From Massilia sp. Root351 (GTDB taxonomy: Bacteria; Pseudomonadota; Gammaproteobacteria; Burkholderiales; Burkholderiaceae_D): DNA of 64,000 bases. Under the pieces are notes generated by a model. That model did not search any database and was not told where the DNA came from. It worked only from the letters and a program-made list of their open reading frames with translations. Position 1 is the stretch's first letter. Each line of letters starts with the position of its first letter. The position numbers and the translations under genes are program-made. The stretch is from positions 249,859 through 313,858 of the forward strand of contig NZ_LMDJ01000001.1 of assembly GCF_001425045.1 (NCBI RefSeq), read 5' to 3'. Shown here piece after piece: positions 43,856 to 53,744 of this stretch.

Positions 43856-45731
43856 CGCGCAGGGCGCTGCTGCCGCCCTCGCAGTGCTGTTCGAAGCGGG
43901 CGTCGAGTTCTTTCACGTTGCCGTTTTCGTAGCTGATCTTGTCGATCACGAACCAGCCGGTCAGCGTATTGCAGCCGCGTCCGTTGCCACCCCACGACAT
44001 GCCGCCTTTGACGGCGTTGTGGAAGGGGTAGCGCTGCAGTCCGCCGTAGTAGCCCGGTTTGAGCTCGCTGAGCGAATTCATGCCCACGAACTCGCCGCTC
44101 CAGCGGTCGCCGTTGCTGTTGACGCTGACGGTAAAGCTGTTGCCGGTAACGCTGACGGTGGCAGCGCTCTCCAGATAGAGGTATTTCTTGCCGCCGCCGA
44201 TGTAGTCGCCCGCCGTGCTTTCCAGGTAGACCGAATTGCCGGCCGGGTTCACCGTAGGCGTCCACAGACCCGCGGGCACCGGCAGTACCGGGCCTGGCGC
44301 GCCGGTGTTGTCGGCCGCGTTCCAGTGCACCTGCCCGCGCAGCGCCGAGCTGCCGCCTTCGCAGTGCTGCTCGAAGCGCAGGTCGATTGCCGACAGCTTG
44401 GCGCCGGCGTATTCCACCTTGTCCACCACGAACCAGCCGCGCAGCGTGTTGCAGCCGCGTCCTTCACCGGACCAGTCGAGGCCGCCCATATTCGCGTTCT
44501 GGAAGGGATAGCGCGTCAGGTCGCCGTAGTAGCCGGGCGAGAGCCTGGCGCCGCTGCCCGATTGCTTGAAGTCGCCCGTCCAGTCCTGGTCGCCCGCCAC
44601 CCGCAGCGACAGGTAGTTGTCGCTGGCCGACAGGGTAAACGCGGCATCGCTCTGGCGGTACAGATAACTGCGGTTGCCGACGATGTAGTCGCCGCCCGAA
44701 CCTTGCAGGTACACGTAGTTGCCGGCCGCCGGCAATGCGCTGGCGTCCGGCTTCCACAGTTCCGGTATCACCTTGGCCACCACCAGCAAGGACACTTCCT
44801 TGCTGCGCGTGGCGCCGGTGCGCACCGTCAGCGTCACCAGGTATTGGCCGGCAACGTCGGGGGTGAACGTGGGCGTGCCGCCCTGGGTGTTGGCCAATAC
44901 CGCCTGGCTGCCGCCGGGACGCATCAGCATGGCCCACTCATAGGTCAGCGGTCCATTGGCCGTGCTGGCCGTGCCGTCCAGCTGCACCTGCGAGCCGGCC
45001 AGTACCTCTTGCGAGCCGCCGGTGCGCGCCACCGGGGTGTAGCTGACGCCGCGCTCGAAGATGGCAATGCCTTGTTGCATGGCGGCCTTCACGCCCAGGC
45101 GGTTTTCGTCGCTTTCGCTGAACCCCATCAGCACTTGCGGCGGCGTGGCGACGCCGCGAATCAGGGCGGTGAGCCAGAAGGCGACGCCGTCCGGATCGCC
45201 ATCGCGGTGCAGGATGTTCCGATACAGCTTGCTGACGAAGTCGTTCGGTGCGGGGGCCGGACCGTACAGGCGGCGGAATTCGTCGGAGTCGATGAAATTG
45301 CCGGCAATGGTTTCCAGCGAATAGCCGCTGTCCAGCGCATTGGTCCAGAAGGTCAGGCCGCCAATGGCGGGGGCGCGGCCGAACGCCGCCTGGTACAGGC
45401 GGTAGACCACCGCAGGTGTGCCGTCCGTGCCCAGCACCAGGGAGCTGTCGGAGAAGCGCAGCGTGCTGTTGACCGGTACGCTGACCTGCACGCCGCTCTT
45501 GTTGGTGACCGTGGCATAGCTGCCGGAGTTGTAGACGGTGTAGTCCGAGCGCAGGCCTTCGAAGCGGCGCACCTCGGTGCCGGCGCTGACGGCGGCAGCG
45601 GCGCTGGCGACGGCGCCGCCGCTCAGCAGCTTGGGCTGCATGGCTGCCGCTGGTTCGGCAGGCTGTTCGCCGCCGCATCCGGCCAGCATGCTGGCCAGCA
45701 GCAGCGCGCCAAATAGTAGTCTTGCGTTCAT
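43833..45731 (-). CDS. DUF4214/PKD lipoprotein with a duplicated C-terminal domain
   Basis: This 632-residue lipoprotein has a lipobox LAGC at Cys19. A DUF4214-like domain lies at about 103-225 (VVYRLYQAAFGRAPAIGGLTFW and FVSKLYRNILHRDGDPDGVAFW), a PKD-like domain at about 240-320, and then two copies of a domain of about 130 residues (338-469 and 498-629). Each copy ends with PGYYG-L-RYPF, GRGCNTL-GWFV-DK and RFEQHCEGGSSALRG. The paired Cys in each copy suggests a disulfide. The start is the ATG at 45731. DUF4214 occurs in many secreted or S-layer-like proteins; the role here is unknown. Confidence 0.85.
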   Translation of the reverse strand: MNARLLFGALLLASMLAGCGGEQPAEPAAAMQPKLLSGGAVASAAAAVSAGTEVRRFEGLRSDYTVYNSGSYATVTNKSGVQVSVPVNSTLRFSDSSLVLGTDGTPAVVYRLYQAAFGRAPAIGGLTFWTNALDSGYSLETIAGNFIDSDEFRRLYGPAPAPNDFVSKLYRNILHRDGDPDGVAFWLTALIRGVATPPQVLMGFSESDENRLGVKAAMQQGIAIFERGVSYTPVARTGGSQEVLAGSQVQLDGTASTANGPLTYEWAMLMRPGGSQAVLANTQGGTPTFTPDVAGQYLVTLTVRTGATRSKEVSLLVVAKVIPELWKPDASALPAAGNYVYLQGSGGDYIVGNRSYLYRQSDAAFTLSASDNYLSLRVAGDQDWTGDFKQSGSGARLSPGYYGDLTRYPFQNANMGGLDWSGEGRGCNTLRGWFVVDKVEYAGAKLSAIDLRFEQHCEGGSSALRGQVHWNAADNTGAPGPVLPVPAGLWTPTVNPAGNSVYLESTAGDYIGGGKKYLYLESAATVSVTGNSFTVSVNSNGDRWSGEFVGMNSLSELKPGYYGGLQRYPFHNAVKGGMSWGGNGRGCNTLTGWFVIDKISYENGNVKELDARFEQHCEGGSSALRGRIRRVF

Positions 45732-45814
45732 TGATTGAGCTGGAGGAGAAAAAGGAGCGCTAGCGTAGCATGGCGGCCTGTGTCCAAATGTCACCAATTT
45801 CCACGCCGGCGCGC

Positions 45815-47017
45815 TCAGGGAGTGCTGCGCGCGGGGGCCAGGCCGCGCTGCCGTTCCCACCACGCGCTGGCCAGGAACAGCGCGCAGCCCGCGAACAGCA
45901 CGGCGGGCAGCGCCTGGATGCCGGCGCTCTGCATCAGCACCCCCGTGACCAGCGGACCGCCCGCGCTGGCCACGCCCCACGAGGCATTGACCACCGCGCT
46001 GGCCGTGGTGAGCGACGGCCCGGAGAATTTCTCTCCGCATGCCACCAGCGACAGCATGTAGATGGCGCCGGCCGCCGCGCCCAGCGCCACCAGCAGCGTC
46101 CACCATAGCCACGGCGTGCCGGCGGCGAACGGCAGCAGCGGCAGCAGCAGGCACACCGCCACGCCGCAGGCGACGTGCACGCGCCGGCGGCCGTAGCGGT
46201 CCGCCAGCCAGCCCATGGCGAACTGCAGCGCCGTATCGCCCACCAGCACCACGGTGGCCGACAGCAGCGCCAGCTCCGTTACGATGCCCTGGCGGATCGC
46301 ATACACTGGCAGGAAGCTCAGGATCAACGTGTCGAACAGCGCGAAGAAGGCCGCGCCCATCACGATCATCGGCATTTTCGGCAGCACGCTCTGCCAGCGC
46401 GGATGCGGCTCATCGCTGTCCGGCAGGCGCGCCCCGTTGATCAGTCCCAGGCCCGGCAGCGCGAGCAGGAACAGGCCGCCGCAGGCCGCAAAGCTCCACG
46501 CCACCTTGCCGTTCAGCGCCGCCACCAGCGCCGGACCGGCCAGCTGGAACAGCGTAAAGCTGGTGGTGTAGATGGCCACCACGCGCCCGCGCGAGTTGTC
46601 CGGCGCCAGCCGGTTCACCCATGCCTCGCCCACCGTAAACAGCACGCCCATGGCGGCGCCGAACACGAAGCGCAGCACGCCCCACAGCCACACGTTGTCC
46701 GTGATCTGCATCAGGGCGGTGGACAGCGCCGCCGCCCATACCGCGCCGATCATGGTGCCGCGCGGCCCGAAACGCGCCACCCAGCCGGTGACGAAAGGCG
46801 CCGAGCCGAGGATGCCGAGCGCACTGGCCGCCGTCACCAGGCCGATCAAGTGCGCGCCCGCGCCGCGCTGGTCCAGCGTGAGCGCGGCGAGGGGAATGGT
46901 GGCGCCGAGCCCGAGGCCGACGACGCCGATACTGAGGATGAGGGCGAAGAAGTCGCGCCAGGGAAGATGTTTCAATGTGTGGCTTTGCAGCAAAAGTGTT
47001 GTGCGTGATGATAGCAA
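45815..47017 (-). CDS. MFS transporter (YcaD-like/DHA family)
   Basis: This protein of up to 400 residues has 12 membrane segments and the MFS loop GWLADRYGRRRVHVA between the halves. LRFVFGAAMGVLFTVGEAWVNRLAPDNSRGRVVAIYTTSF resembles the YcaD family. The start is uncertain: TTG at 47017 is the longest frame, and an internal TTG or CTG near 46990 may be used; no good ribosome binding site is seen. It is divergent from puuD. The substrate is unknown. Confidence 0.85.
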   Translation of the reverse strand: MLSSRTTLLLQSHTLKHLPWRDFFALILSIGVVGLGLGATIPLAALTLDQRGAGAHLIGLVTAASALGILGSAPFVTGWVARFGPRGTMIGAVWAAALSTALMQITDNVWLWGVLRFVFGAAMGVLFTVGEAWVNRLAPDNSRGRVVAIYTTSFTLFQLAGPALVAALNGKVAWSFAACGGLFLLALPGLGLINGARLPDSDEPHPRWQSVLPKMPMIVMGAAFFALFDTLILSFLPVYAIRQGIVTELALLSATVVLVGDTALQFAMGWLADRYGRRRVHVACGVAVCLLLPLLPFAAGTPWLWWTLLVALGAAAGAIYMLSLVACGEKFSGPSLTTASAVVNASWGVASAGGPLVTGVLMQSAGIQALPAVLFAGCALFLASAWWERQRGLAPARSTP

Positions 47018-47080
47018 ATCTGGAAATGTGATAAATTGGCTTATCGCTTAAACGGAGGCCTCTGCACAGAGACTGAAGCC

Positions 47081-47836
47081 ATGCGCCGACCATTAGTTAT
47101 CGTCCCCGCCTGCACCCGGCATATAGGCTCGCATCCCGACCACGCCGTGCATTCCAAGTACATCGACGCCGTTGTACAGGGAGCCCGCTGCATGCCGCTG
47201 ATCCTGCCTGCGCTGGGCGCGCAGACCGATTTCGAAGCCGTGCTCTCGGCCGCCGACGGCATCATGCTCACCGGCTCGGCCTCCAATCTGCAAGCCATCC
47301 TGTACGGCCAGGAAGTACTCAACCTCGAACTGCCGCAGGACCATGCGCGCGACGCCACCACGCTGCCGCTGATACGCGCCGCCCTCAAGCGCGGCATCCC
47401 GCTGATGGCGATCTGCCGCGGCTTCCAGGAACTGAACGTGGCGCTGGGCGGCACCCTGCACCAGGCGGTGCAGGAAGTGCCGGGCATGCTGGACCACCGC
47501 GACAGTCCGCTGGATACGCTTGAAAAACAGTATGGCCCGGCGCACCGCGTCCAAATCGCGCCGGGCGGAAAACTCGCGCACATCCTCGATGGCGCGCGCG
47601 AGATCATGGTCAATTCCCTGCACGGGCAGGGTATCGACCGTCTCGCGCCGGGGCTGGTGGCGGAAGCCACCGCCGACGACGGGCTGGTGGAAGCCTGCAC
47701 CGTCGCCACGGCGCCCGGCTTCACGCTGGCGGTGCAGTGGCACCCTGAGTGGCAGGCCACCGCCAACCAGGATTCAATGAAAATGTTCCAAGCCTTCGGG
47801 CAGGCATGCCGTACCTACCAGGAACGCATTCCTTAG
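47081..47836 (+). CDS. puuD: Gamma-glutamyl-GABA hydrolase (peptidase C26)
   Basis: This 251-residue class I glutamine amidotransferase-like hydrolase frees GABA from gamma-glutamyl-GABA, the last step of the Puu polyamine route. The nucleophile elbow is AICRGFQELNVALGG and the catalytic His-Glu pair sits in VQWHPEW. The ATG at 47081 gives MRRPLVIVPACTRHIG. It begins the polyamine cluster and is divergent from the MFS gene. Confidence 0.88.
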   Translation: MRRPLVIVPACTRHIGSHPDHAVHSKYIDAVVQGARCMPLILPALGAQTDFEAVLSAADGIMLTGSASNLQAILYGQEVLNLELPQDHARDATTLPLIRAALKRGIPLMAICRGFQELNVALGGTLHQAVQEVPGMLDHRDSPLDTLEKQYGPAHRVQIAPGGKLAHILDGAREIMVNSLHGQGIDRLAPGLVAEATADDGLVEACTVATAPGFTLAVQWHPEWQATANQDSMKMFQAFGQACRTYQERIP

Positions 47837-47929
47837 CTGCGCTCTCATTGCAGCCACGCTGCAGTCCCGCGTACACGGCCCGCAAGCGATACCCGGCCGT
47901 GTCAGATCAAGACTTTTAGAGAGCTCATC

Positions 47930-49300
47930 ATGGCAATTCGCGAAAACTTTACGTACACAGATATGGATTTGTGGCTCAATGAAAAACGGGTCACCGAAAT
48001 TGAATGCCTGGTCCCCGACCTGACCGGCGTCGCCCGTGGAAAGATCCTGCCGCGCGGGAAATTCACGCAGGAGCGCGGCATGCGCATCCCTGAAGCGGTG
48101 CTGGGCATGACCGTCACCGGCAACTATCCGACCGACGACGCGGCCTACGACCGCGCCATCTCGGCCACCGACCGCGACATGATCCTCAAGGCCGACCCCA
48201 CTACCATCACCATGGTGCCGTGGGCCACCGACCCCACCGCGCAGGTGATCCACGATTGCTATTTCGCCGACGGCGCGCTGGTGGACTTCGCGCCGCGCAC
48301 CGTGCTGCGGCGCGTGCTCAAGCTGTACGCGGAGCGCGGCTGGAAGCCGGTGGTGGCGCCCGAGCTGGAGTTTTACCTGACCGCCAAGAATATCGATCCC
48401 GACCTGCCGCTCAAGGCGCCCATCGGCCGCAGCGGCCGCGCCGAGACCAGCCGCCAGATCTACAGCATCGACGCGGTCAACGAGTTCGATCCGCTGTTCG
48501 AGGACATCTACGACTACTGCGACCTGATGGGCCTGGACGTGGACACGCTGATCCACGAAATCGGCGCCGGCCAGATGGAGATCAATTTCCTGCACGGCGA
48601 CCCGCTCGGCCTGGCCGACAAGGTGTTCTTCTTCAAGCGCACCCTGCGCGAAGCGGCGCTCAAGCACGACATGTACGCCACCTTCATGGCCAAGCCCATG
48701 GCGGGCGAACCCGGATCGGCCATGCACGTGCACCAGAGCGTGGTGGACGTGAAGAGCGGCCGCAACATCTTCAGCAACGAGGACGGCTCGCCGGCCGCCG
48801 TGTTCAAGCACTACATCGGCGGCCTGCAGCGCTACATGCCCGCCGCCATGGCCATCGTGGCGCCGTACGTGAACTCCTACCGCCGCCTGGTGCGCCACAC
48901 CGCCGCGCCGATCAACATCCAGTGGGGCGTGGACAACCGCACCGTGGGCTTCCGCGTGCCCGAATCCGGCGTGCAGGACCGCCGCGTGGAAAACCGCATC
49001 ATCGGCGCGGACGCCAATCCCTACCTGGCGCTGGCCGTCACGCTGGCCTGCGGCTACCTCGGCATGACCGAGCAGCTCGAACCGACGCCGGCCACCACCG
49101 GCAGCGCCTACGACATGAAATACGAGCTGCCGCAAGGCCTGCCGGAAGCGCTGGCCGCGCTGCGCAAGGAGGACAAGCTGCGCGCCGTGCTGGGCGACCG
49201 CTTCATCGACGTCTACGCCGCCATCAAGGACGTGGAGCACCAGGAGTTCATGAAGGTCATCAGCCCCTGGGAACGCGAACATTTGCTGCTGCACGTTTGA
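47930..49300 (+). CDS. puuA: Gamma-glutamylpolyamine synthetase (glutamine synthetase family)
   Basis: This 456-residue member of the glutamine synthetase superfamily has a short N-terminal beta-grasp domain and the catalytic domain. Metal and nucleotide motifs are VAPELEFYL, GAGQMEINFLHGD, GSAMHVHQSV and NRIIGADANPYLALAV. The position next to puuD, an SpuC-like transaminase and polyamine transport genes points to glutamylation of putrescine or another polyamine, not to nitrogen assimilation. A hairpin ACACGGCC/GGCCGTGT (47873-47902) lies in its leader; AGAGAG precedes the ATG. Confidence 0.9.
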   Translation: MAIRENFTYTDMDLWLNEKRVTEIECLVPDLTGVARGKILPRGKFTQERGMRIPEAVLGMTVTGNYPTDDAAYDRAISATDRDMILKADPTTITMVPWATDPTAQVIHDCYFADGALVDFAPRTVLRRVLKLYAERGWKPVVAPELEFYLTAKNIDPDLPLKAPIGRSGRAETSRQIYSIDAVNEFDPLFEDIYDYCDLMGLDVDTLIHEIGAGQMEINFLHGDPLGLADKVFFFKRTLREAALKHDMYATFMAKPMAGEPGSAMHVHQSVVDVKSGRNIFSNEDGSPAAVFKHYIGGLQRYMPAAMAIVAPYVNSYRRLVRHTAAPINIQWGVDNRTVGFRVPESGVQDRRVENRIIGADANPYLALAVTLACGYLGMTEQLEPTPATTGSAYDMKYELPQGLPEALAALRKEDKLRAVLGDRFIDVYAAIKDVEHQEFMKVISPWEREHLLLHV

Positions 49301-49313
49301 CAGGGGCGCCATC

Positions 49314-50690
49314 ATGACGGACACCAAAACCATCCAGCAGCAGGACCATGCGCACTACCTGCATCCCTTCACCGACCACAAGGCGCTGGGCGAGAAGGGC
49401 GTGCGCGTGATGGTGCGCGGCGAGGGCATCTACCTGTGGGACTCGGAAGGCAACAAGATTTTGGACGGCATGTCCGGCCTGTGGTGCGTGGCGGTGGGCT
49501 ACGGCCGCACCAGCATCTCCAGGGCCGTGTACGAGCAGATGGAGACGCTGCCGTTCTATAACAGCTTCTTCAACACCACCAACGTGCCGGCGGTGCAGCT
49601 GGCGGCGCGCCTGGCGCAGCTGGCGCCGGCGGGCTTCAACCGCGTGTTCTTTACCGGCTCCGGCTCGGAAGCGAACGACACCAATGTGCGCATGGTGCGG
49701 CGCTACTGGGACCTGCTGGGCTTCAAGGAGCGCCACGTCATCATCAGCCGCCACAACTCCTACCACGGCAGCACCATGGCGGGCGCCTCGCTGGGCGGCA
49801 TGAGCGGCATGCACGAGCAGGGCGGCTTGCCGATTCCCGGCATCGTCCACATCGGCCAGCCGAATTACTACGACGACGGCGCCGGCCTCACGCCCGACGA
49901 ATTCGGCCTGCGCTCGGCATCCTGGCTGGAAGCGAAAATCCTGGAAGTGGGACCGGACAAGGTGGCCGCCTTCATCGGCGAGCCGGTGCAGGGCGCCGGC
50001 GGGGTGATCATCCCGCCGGACACTTACTGGCCCGAGATCCGCCGCATCTGCGACAAGTACGGCATCCTGCTGATCGCCGACGAGGTCATCACCGGCTTCG
50101 GGCGGCTGGGGCGCTGGTTCGCCTCCGAGCCCTTCAGGCCGGATTTGATCACCTTCGCCAAGGGCGTCACCTCCGGCTACGTGCCGCTGGGCGGCGTGCT
50201 GGTGAGCGACCGCGTGGCCGACGTGCTGATCGCGCAGGGCGGCGACTTCAACCACGGCTTCACCTATTCCGGCCACCCGGTGGCCTGCGCGGCGGCGCTG
50301 GAAAACCTGCGCATCCTCGAAGAGGAGGGGCTGGTCGGACGCGTGGCGAACGACACCGGCCCCTATCTGAAGCGGGCTTTCCTCACGCTGGCCGAGCACC
50401 CGCTGGTCGGCAGCGCGGAGAGCTGCGGCTTCGTGGCCGGGCTCAACCTGGTCAAGCGCAAGGCGGAAAACGTGCACTACCAGGTGCGGTTCGACCCGGC
50501 GCTGGGCGTGGGCATGCTGTGCCGCGCCCACATGTTCAACACCGGCATCATCATGCGCGCCGTGGGCGAGCGCATGATCATTGCCCCGCCGCTGGTGATG
50601 ACGCACGCGCAAATCGACGAGATGGTGTCGCTGATCCGCCGCGCGCTGGACCTGACGCTGGAAGAAGTGCGCCAAAGAGGGCTGTTGTAA
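49314..50690 (+). CDS. spuC: Polyamine (putrescine)-pyruvate aminotransferase, class III
   Basis: This 458-residue PLP enzyme belongs to the omega-amine transaminases. The PLP lysine lies in TFAKGVTSGYVPLGG; the aspartate motif is ADEVITGFGRLGRWF. SpuC-type enzymes convert putrescine to 4-aminobutanal. It starts 13 bases after puuA and is followed by the Pot transporter genes. The substrate assignment is by similarity and neighbours. Confidence 0.87.
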   Translation: MTDTKTIQQQDHAHYLHPFTDHKALGEKGVRVMVRGEGIYLWDSEGNKILDGMSGLWCVAVGYGRTSISRAVYEQMETLPFYNSFFNTTNVPAVQLAARLAQLAPAGFNRVFFTGSGSEANDTNVRMVRRYWDLLGFKERHVIISRHNSYHGSTMAGASLGGMSGMHEQGGLPIPGIVHIGQPNYYDDGAGLTPDEFGLRSASWLEAKILEVGPDKVAAFIGEPVQGAGGVIIPPDTYWPEIRRICDKYGILLIADEVITGFGRLGRWFASEPFRPDLITFAKGVTSGYVPLGGVLVSDRVADVLIAQGGDFNHGFTYSGHPVACAAALENLRILEEEGLVGRVANDTGPYLKRAFLTLAEHPLVGSAESCGFVAGLNLVKRKAENVHYQVRFDPALGVGMLCRAHMFNTGIIMRAVGERMIIAPPLVMTHAQIDEMVSLIRRALDLTLEEVRQRGLL

Positions 50691-50796
50691 CCGCATTTTG
50701 GTAGTCTTCCTCGATATGCTGCATTTATAATCACGTCTCTTGCCGTGCGGCCTCGCCGCGCGCGTGCATCCCGATTAAGCTTATCAATTCGCCAAT

Positions 50797-51933
50797 ATGA
50801 CGACAGTCCAACCCGCCGACGCTGGCCAGCCTTTCCTGTTAATCCGCAATCTGGTCAAGGATTTTGACGGCGTGCGCGCCGTCAATGATGTGTCGGTGAC
50901 GATCAACAAGGGCGAGATTTTCGCCCTGCTGGGCAGTTCGGGCTGCGGCAAGTCGACCCTGCTGCGCATGCTGGCCGGTTTCGAAACGCCCACCTCCGGC
51001 GCCATTACCCTGGGCGGCAAGGACATCATCAGCACCCCGCCGTACGAGCGCCCCATCAACATGATGTTCCAGTCCTACGCGCTGTTTCCGCACCTGTCGG
51101 TGTGGGACAACATCGCCTTCGGCCTGCGCCGCGACGGGTTGCCGGCGCAGGAAGTGGCCGCGCGCGTGGACCACATGCTGTCGCTGGTGCAGCTCACGGC
51201 CTACGGCAAGCGCAAGCCGCACCAGCTGTCCGGCGGCCAGCAGCAGCGCGTGGCGCTGGCGCGCAGCCTGGCCAAGCGCCCGCAGCTGCTGCTGCTGGAC
51301 GAACCGCTCGGCGCGCTGGACAAGAAACTGCGCGAGCAGACCCAGGTCGAGCTGGTCAACATCATCGAACAGGTCGGCGTGACCTGCGTGATGGTCACCC
51401 ACGACCAGGACGAGGCGATGAGCATGGCCACCCGCATTGCCATCATGAGCGAGGGCCGCATCCTGCAGGTGGGCGCGCCGGGCGAAATCTATGAAACCCC
51501 GAACTGCCGCTTCGTGGCCGACTTCATCGGCTCGGTCAACCTGTTCGAAGGCCGGGTCACCGAAGACCAGCCCAGCTACGTGGTGATCGAATCGGACGAA
51601 ACCAGCCACTACGTCAGCCACGGCATCACCGGCACCGACGACATGGAAGTGAGCGTGGCGGTGCGCCCGGAGAAGATCGTGCTGCAGCCGAACGCGCCCA
51701 CCATGTCGCAGCGCGCCAAGGTGGAAGAGCACGGCCACAACTGCGTGCAGGGCGTGATCGCGGCGGTGTCCTACTTCGGCAACGAAACCCACTACCAGGT
51801 CAGGCTGGACAGCGGCATGCGGCTCAAGGTGGCGCGCACCAACTCGGCGCGCCATGCCGAAGCACCCCTGCAGCGCGAGCAGCGCGTGCACGCGTGGTGG
51901 GACGGCAGCGACGTTGTCGTGCTGACCCGTTGA
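50797..51933 (+). CDS. potA: Polyamine ABC transporter ATP-binding protein
   Basis: This 378-residue ATPase has Walker A GSSGCGKST, Q-loop MFQSYALFPHL, signature LSGGQQQR and Walker B LLLLDEP, followed by a C-terminal TOBE regulatory domain (about 290-378). This fits PotA/PotG/SpuF. A TATAAT at 50726-50731 may mark its own promoter in the 106-base gap after spuC. No periplasmic binding protein gene lies in that gap, unlike in spuCDEFGH or potFGHI clusters. No clear ribosome binding site is seen before the ATG. Confidence 0.92.
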   Translation: MTTVQPADAGQPFLLIRNLVKDFDGVRAVNDVSVTINKGEIFALLGSSGCGKSTLLRMLAGFETPTSGAITLGGKDIISTPPYERPINMMFQSYALFPHLSVWDNIAFGLRRDGLPAQEVAARVDHMLSLVQLTAYGKRKPHQLSGGQQQRVALARSLAKRPQLLLLDEPLGALDKKLREQTQVELVNIIEQVGVTCVMVTHDQDEAMSMATRIAIMSEGRILQVGAPGEIYETPNCRFVADFIGSVNLFEGRVTEDQPSYVVIESDETSHYVSHGITGTDDMEVSVAVRPEKIVLQPNAPTMSQRAKVEEHGHNCVQGVIAAVSYFGNETHYQVRLDSGMRLKVARTNSARHAEAPLQREQRVHAWWDGSDVVVLTR

Positions 51934-51949
51934 GCGGCAGGGGCTTTCC

Positions 51950-52867
51950 ATGTTCACATTCTTCAAAGACCTGCTGACGCTGCGCTGGCTGAGCGGCCGC
52001 AGCGCCGTCATCGCCGTGCCCTACCTGTGGCTGATCGGCGCCTTCCTGATCCCCTTCCTGATCGTGGCGCGCATCAGCTTCACCGAGGTCGATGCCGGCA
52101 ATCCCTTCGGCACCCTGGTGACCTATGCCGAGGGCATCGTCGATATCAAGATCAAGGTATCGAACTACCTGTTCATCGCGGCCGACGAGCTGTATGTGCT
52201 GACCTATCTGAGCTCGCTCAAGTACGCCGCCATCACCACCGCCTGCTGCCTGCTGATCGGCTACCCGTTCGCCTATTTCATGGCGCGCGCGCGGCCCTCG
52301 CTGCGCCCGGTGCTGCTGATGATGGTGATGCTGCCGTTCTGGACTTCCTTCCTGCTGCGCATCTACGCCTGGAAGGGCATCCTGGCCAACCAGGGCATCC
52401 TGAACAACTTCCTCATCTCCATCGGCGCCATCCAGGAACCGCTGCACATGATGAACACCTCGTTTTCGCTGGTGCTCGGCATGGTGTACGCCTACCTGCC
52501 GTTCATGATACTGCCGCTGTACACCAACCTGGCCAAGATGGACCTGCGTTACCTGGAAGCGGCGGCCGACCTGGGCGCCACCCCGTGGCAGGCGTTCTGG
52601 CGCATCACGGTGCCGCTGTCGAAGTCCGGCATCATCGCCGGCTCCATGCTGGTGTTCATTCCCGCCGTGGGCGAATACGTCATCCCCGAGCTGCTGGGCG
52701 GCCCGGAAACGCTGATGATAGGGCGCGTGCTGTGGGACGAATTCTTTACCAATAACGACTGGCCGATGGCGTCCTCCGTCACCGTGGTGGTCATTCTGCT
52801 GATCCTGGTGCCGATGGCGATCCTTAACAAATACCAGGCCGAACAAAGCGAAGGAGGGCGCAAATGA
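51950..52867 (+). CDS. Polyamine ABC transporter permease (PotH/PotB-like)
   Basis: This 305-residue permease has about six membrane helices. The conserved EAA loop reads LEAAADLGATPWQAFWRITVPLSKSGIIAG. The N-terminal part IPYLWLIGAFLIPFLIV matches PotH/SpuG. It starts 16 bases after potA, and its stop overlaps the next permease start by four bases (ATGA). Confidence 0.9.
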   Translation: MFTFFKDLLTLRWLSGRSAVIAVPYLWLIGAFLIPFLIVARISFTEVDAGNPFGTLVTYAEGIVDIKIKVSNYLFIAADELYVLTYLSSLKYAAITTACCLLIGYPFAYFMARARPSLRPVLLMMVMLPFWTSFLLRIYAWKGILANQGILNNFLISIGAIQEPLHMMNTSFSLVLGMVYAYLPFMILPLYTNLAKMDLRYLEAAADLGATPWQAFWRITVPLSKSGIIAGSMLVFIPAVGEYVIPELLGGPETLMIGRVLWDEFFTNNDWPMASSVTVVVILLILVPMAILNKYQAEQSEGGRK

Positions 52868-53703
52868 AGGGCTCCCTGATCCCGCGCTGGTTCGGCCGCG
52901 GCTGGCTTTCGCTCGGCTACATCTTCCTCTACCTGCCGATCATCGTGCTGGTGGTGTTCTCGTTTAACAGTTCGCGCCAGGACATGGTGTGGAGCGGCTT
53001 CTCCACCCAGTGGTACGGCGAGTTGATGCACGACAGCGAGATCATTTCCGGTTTCGGCCTGTCCTTGCGCATTGCCTTCCTGACGGCCTGCTCATCGGTG
53101 GTGCTGGGCACCTTCGCCGCCTTCGTGCTGAACCGCTACCGCCGCTTCGCCGGCCGTACCCTGTTCTCGGCCATGACCAGCGCGCCGCTGGTGATGCCGG
53201 AAGTGATCATCGGCCTGTCGCTGCTGCTGATGCTGGTGTCGGCGCAGAAGATGTTCGGTTTCCCGGAGCGCGGCCTGAACACCATCTGGATCGGCCACAC
53301 GCTGCTCGGCATGGCCTACGCCACCGTGGTGGTGCAGTCGCGCCTGCAGGAGATGAGCAAGTCGCTGGAAGAGGCGGCCATGGACCTGGGCTGCCGTCCC
53401 TACCAGGTGTTCTTCCTGGTCACGCTGCCCAACATCAAGCAGGCGCTGGCCTCGGCCTGGCTGCTGACGTTCACGCTGTCGCTGGACGATGTGGTGCTGT
53501 CGGCCTTCCTGTCCGGGCCAGGCTCGACCACCATGCCGCTGGTGATCTTCTCGCGCGCCCGCCTCGGGCTGGACCCGCGTGTGAACGCGGTGGCAGCCAT
53601 CACCATCCTGGTGGTGACGGTGGCGGTGATCGCCTCCAGCGTCTACATGGCGCGCACCCAGCGCGCACGAATGAAACAAGTCTCCGCCGCCGGCAAGGCG
53701 TAA
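52864..53703 (+). CDS. Polyamine ABC transporter permease (PotI/PotC-like)
   Basis: This 279-residue permease has about six membrane helices. The EAA loop reads LEEAAMDLGCRPYQVFFLVTLPNIKQALASAWLLTFTLSLDDVVL. The stretch LPIIVLVVFSFNSSRQ near the N-terminus is typical of PotI/PotC. It pairs with the preceding permease to form the channel. Confidence 0.9.
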   Translation: MKGSLIPRWFGRGWLSLGYIFLYLPIIVLVVFSFNSSRQDMVWSGFSTQWYGELMHDSEIISGFGLSLRIAFLTACSSVVLGTFAAFVLNRYRRFAGRTLFSAMTSAPLVMPEVIIGLSLLLMLVSAQKMFGFPERGLNTIWIGHTLLGMAYATVVVQSRLQEMSKSLEEAAMDLGCRPYQVFFLVTLPNIKQALASAWLLTFTLSLDDVVLSAFLSGPGSTTMPLVIFSRARLGLDPRVNAVAAITILVVTVAVIASSVYMARTQRARMKQVSAAGKA

Positions 53704-53744
53704 AATGATCTGGCGGGCGCCTGCCCGCCAATCAAGGAGCAAGC

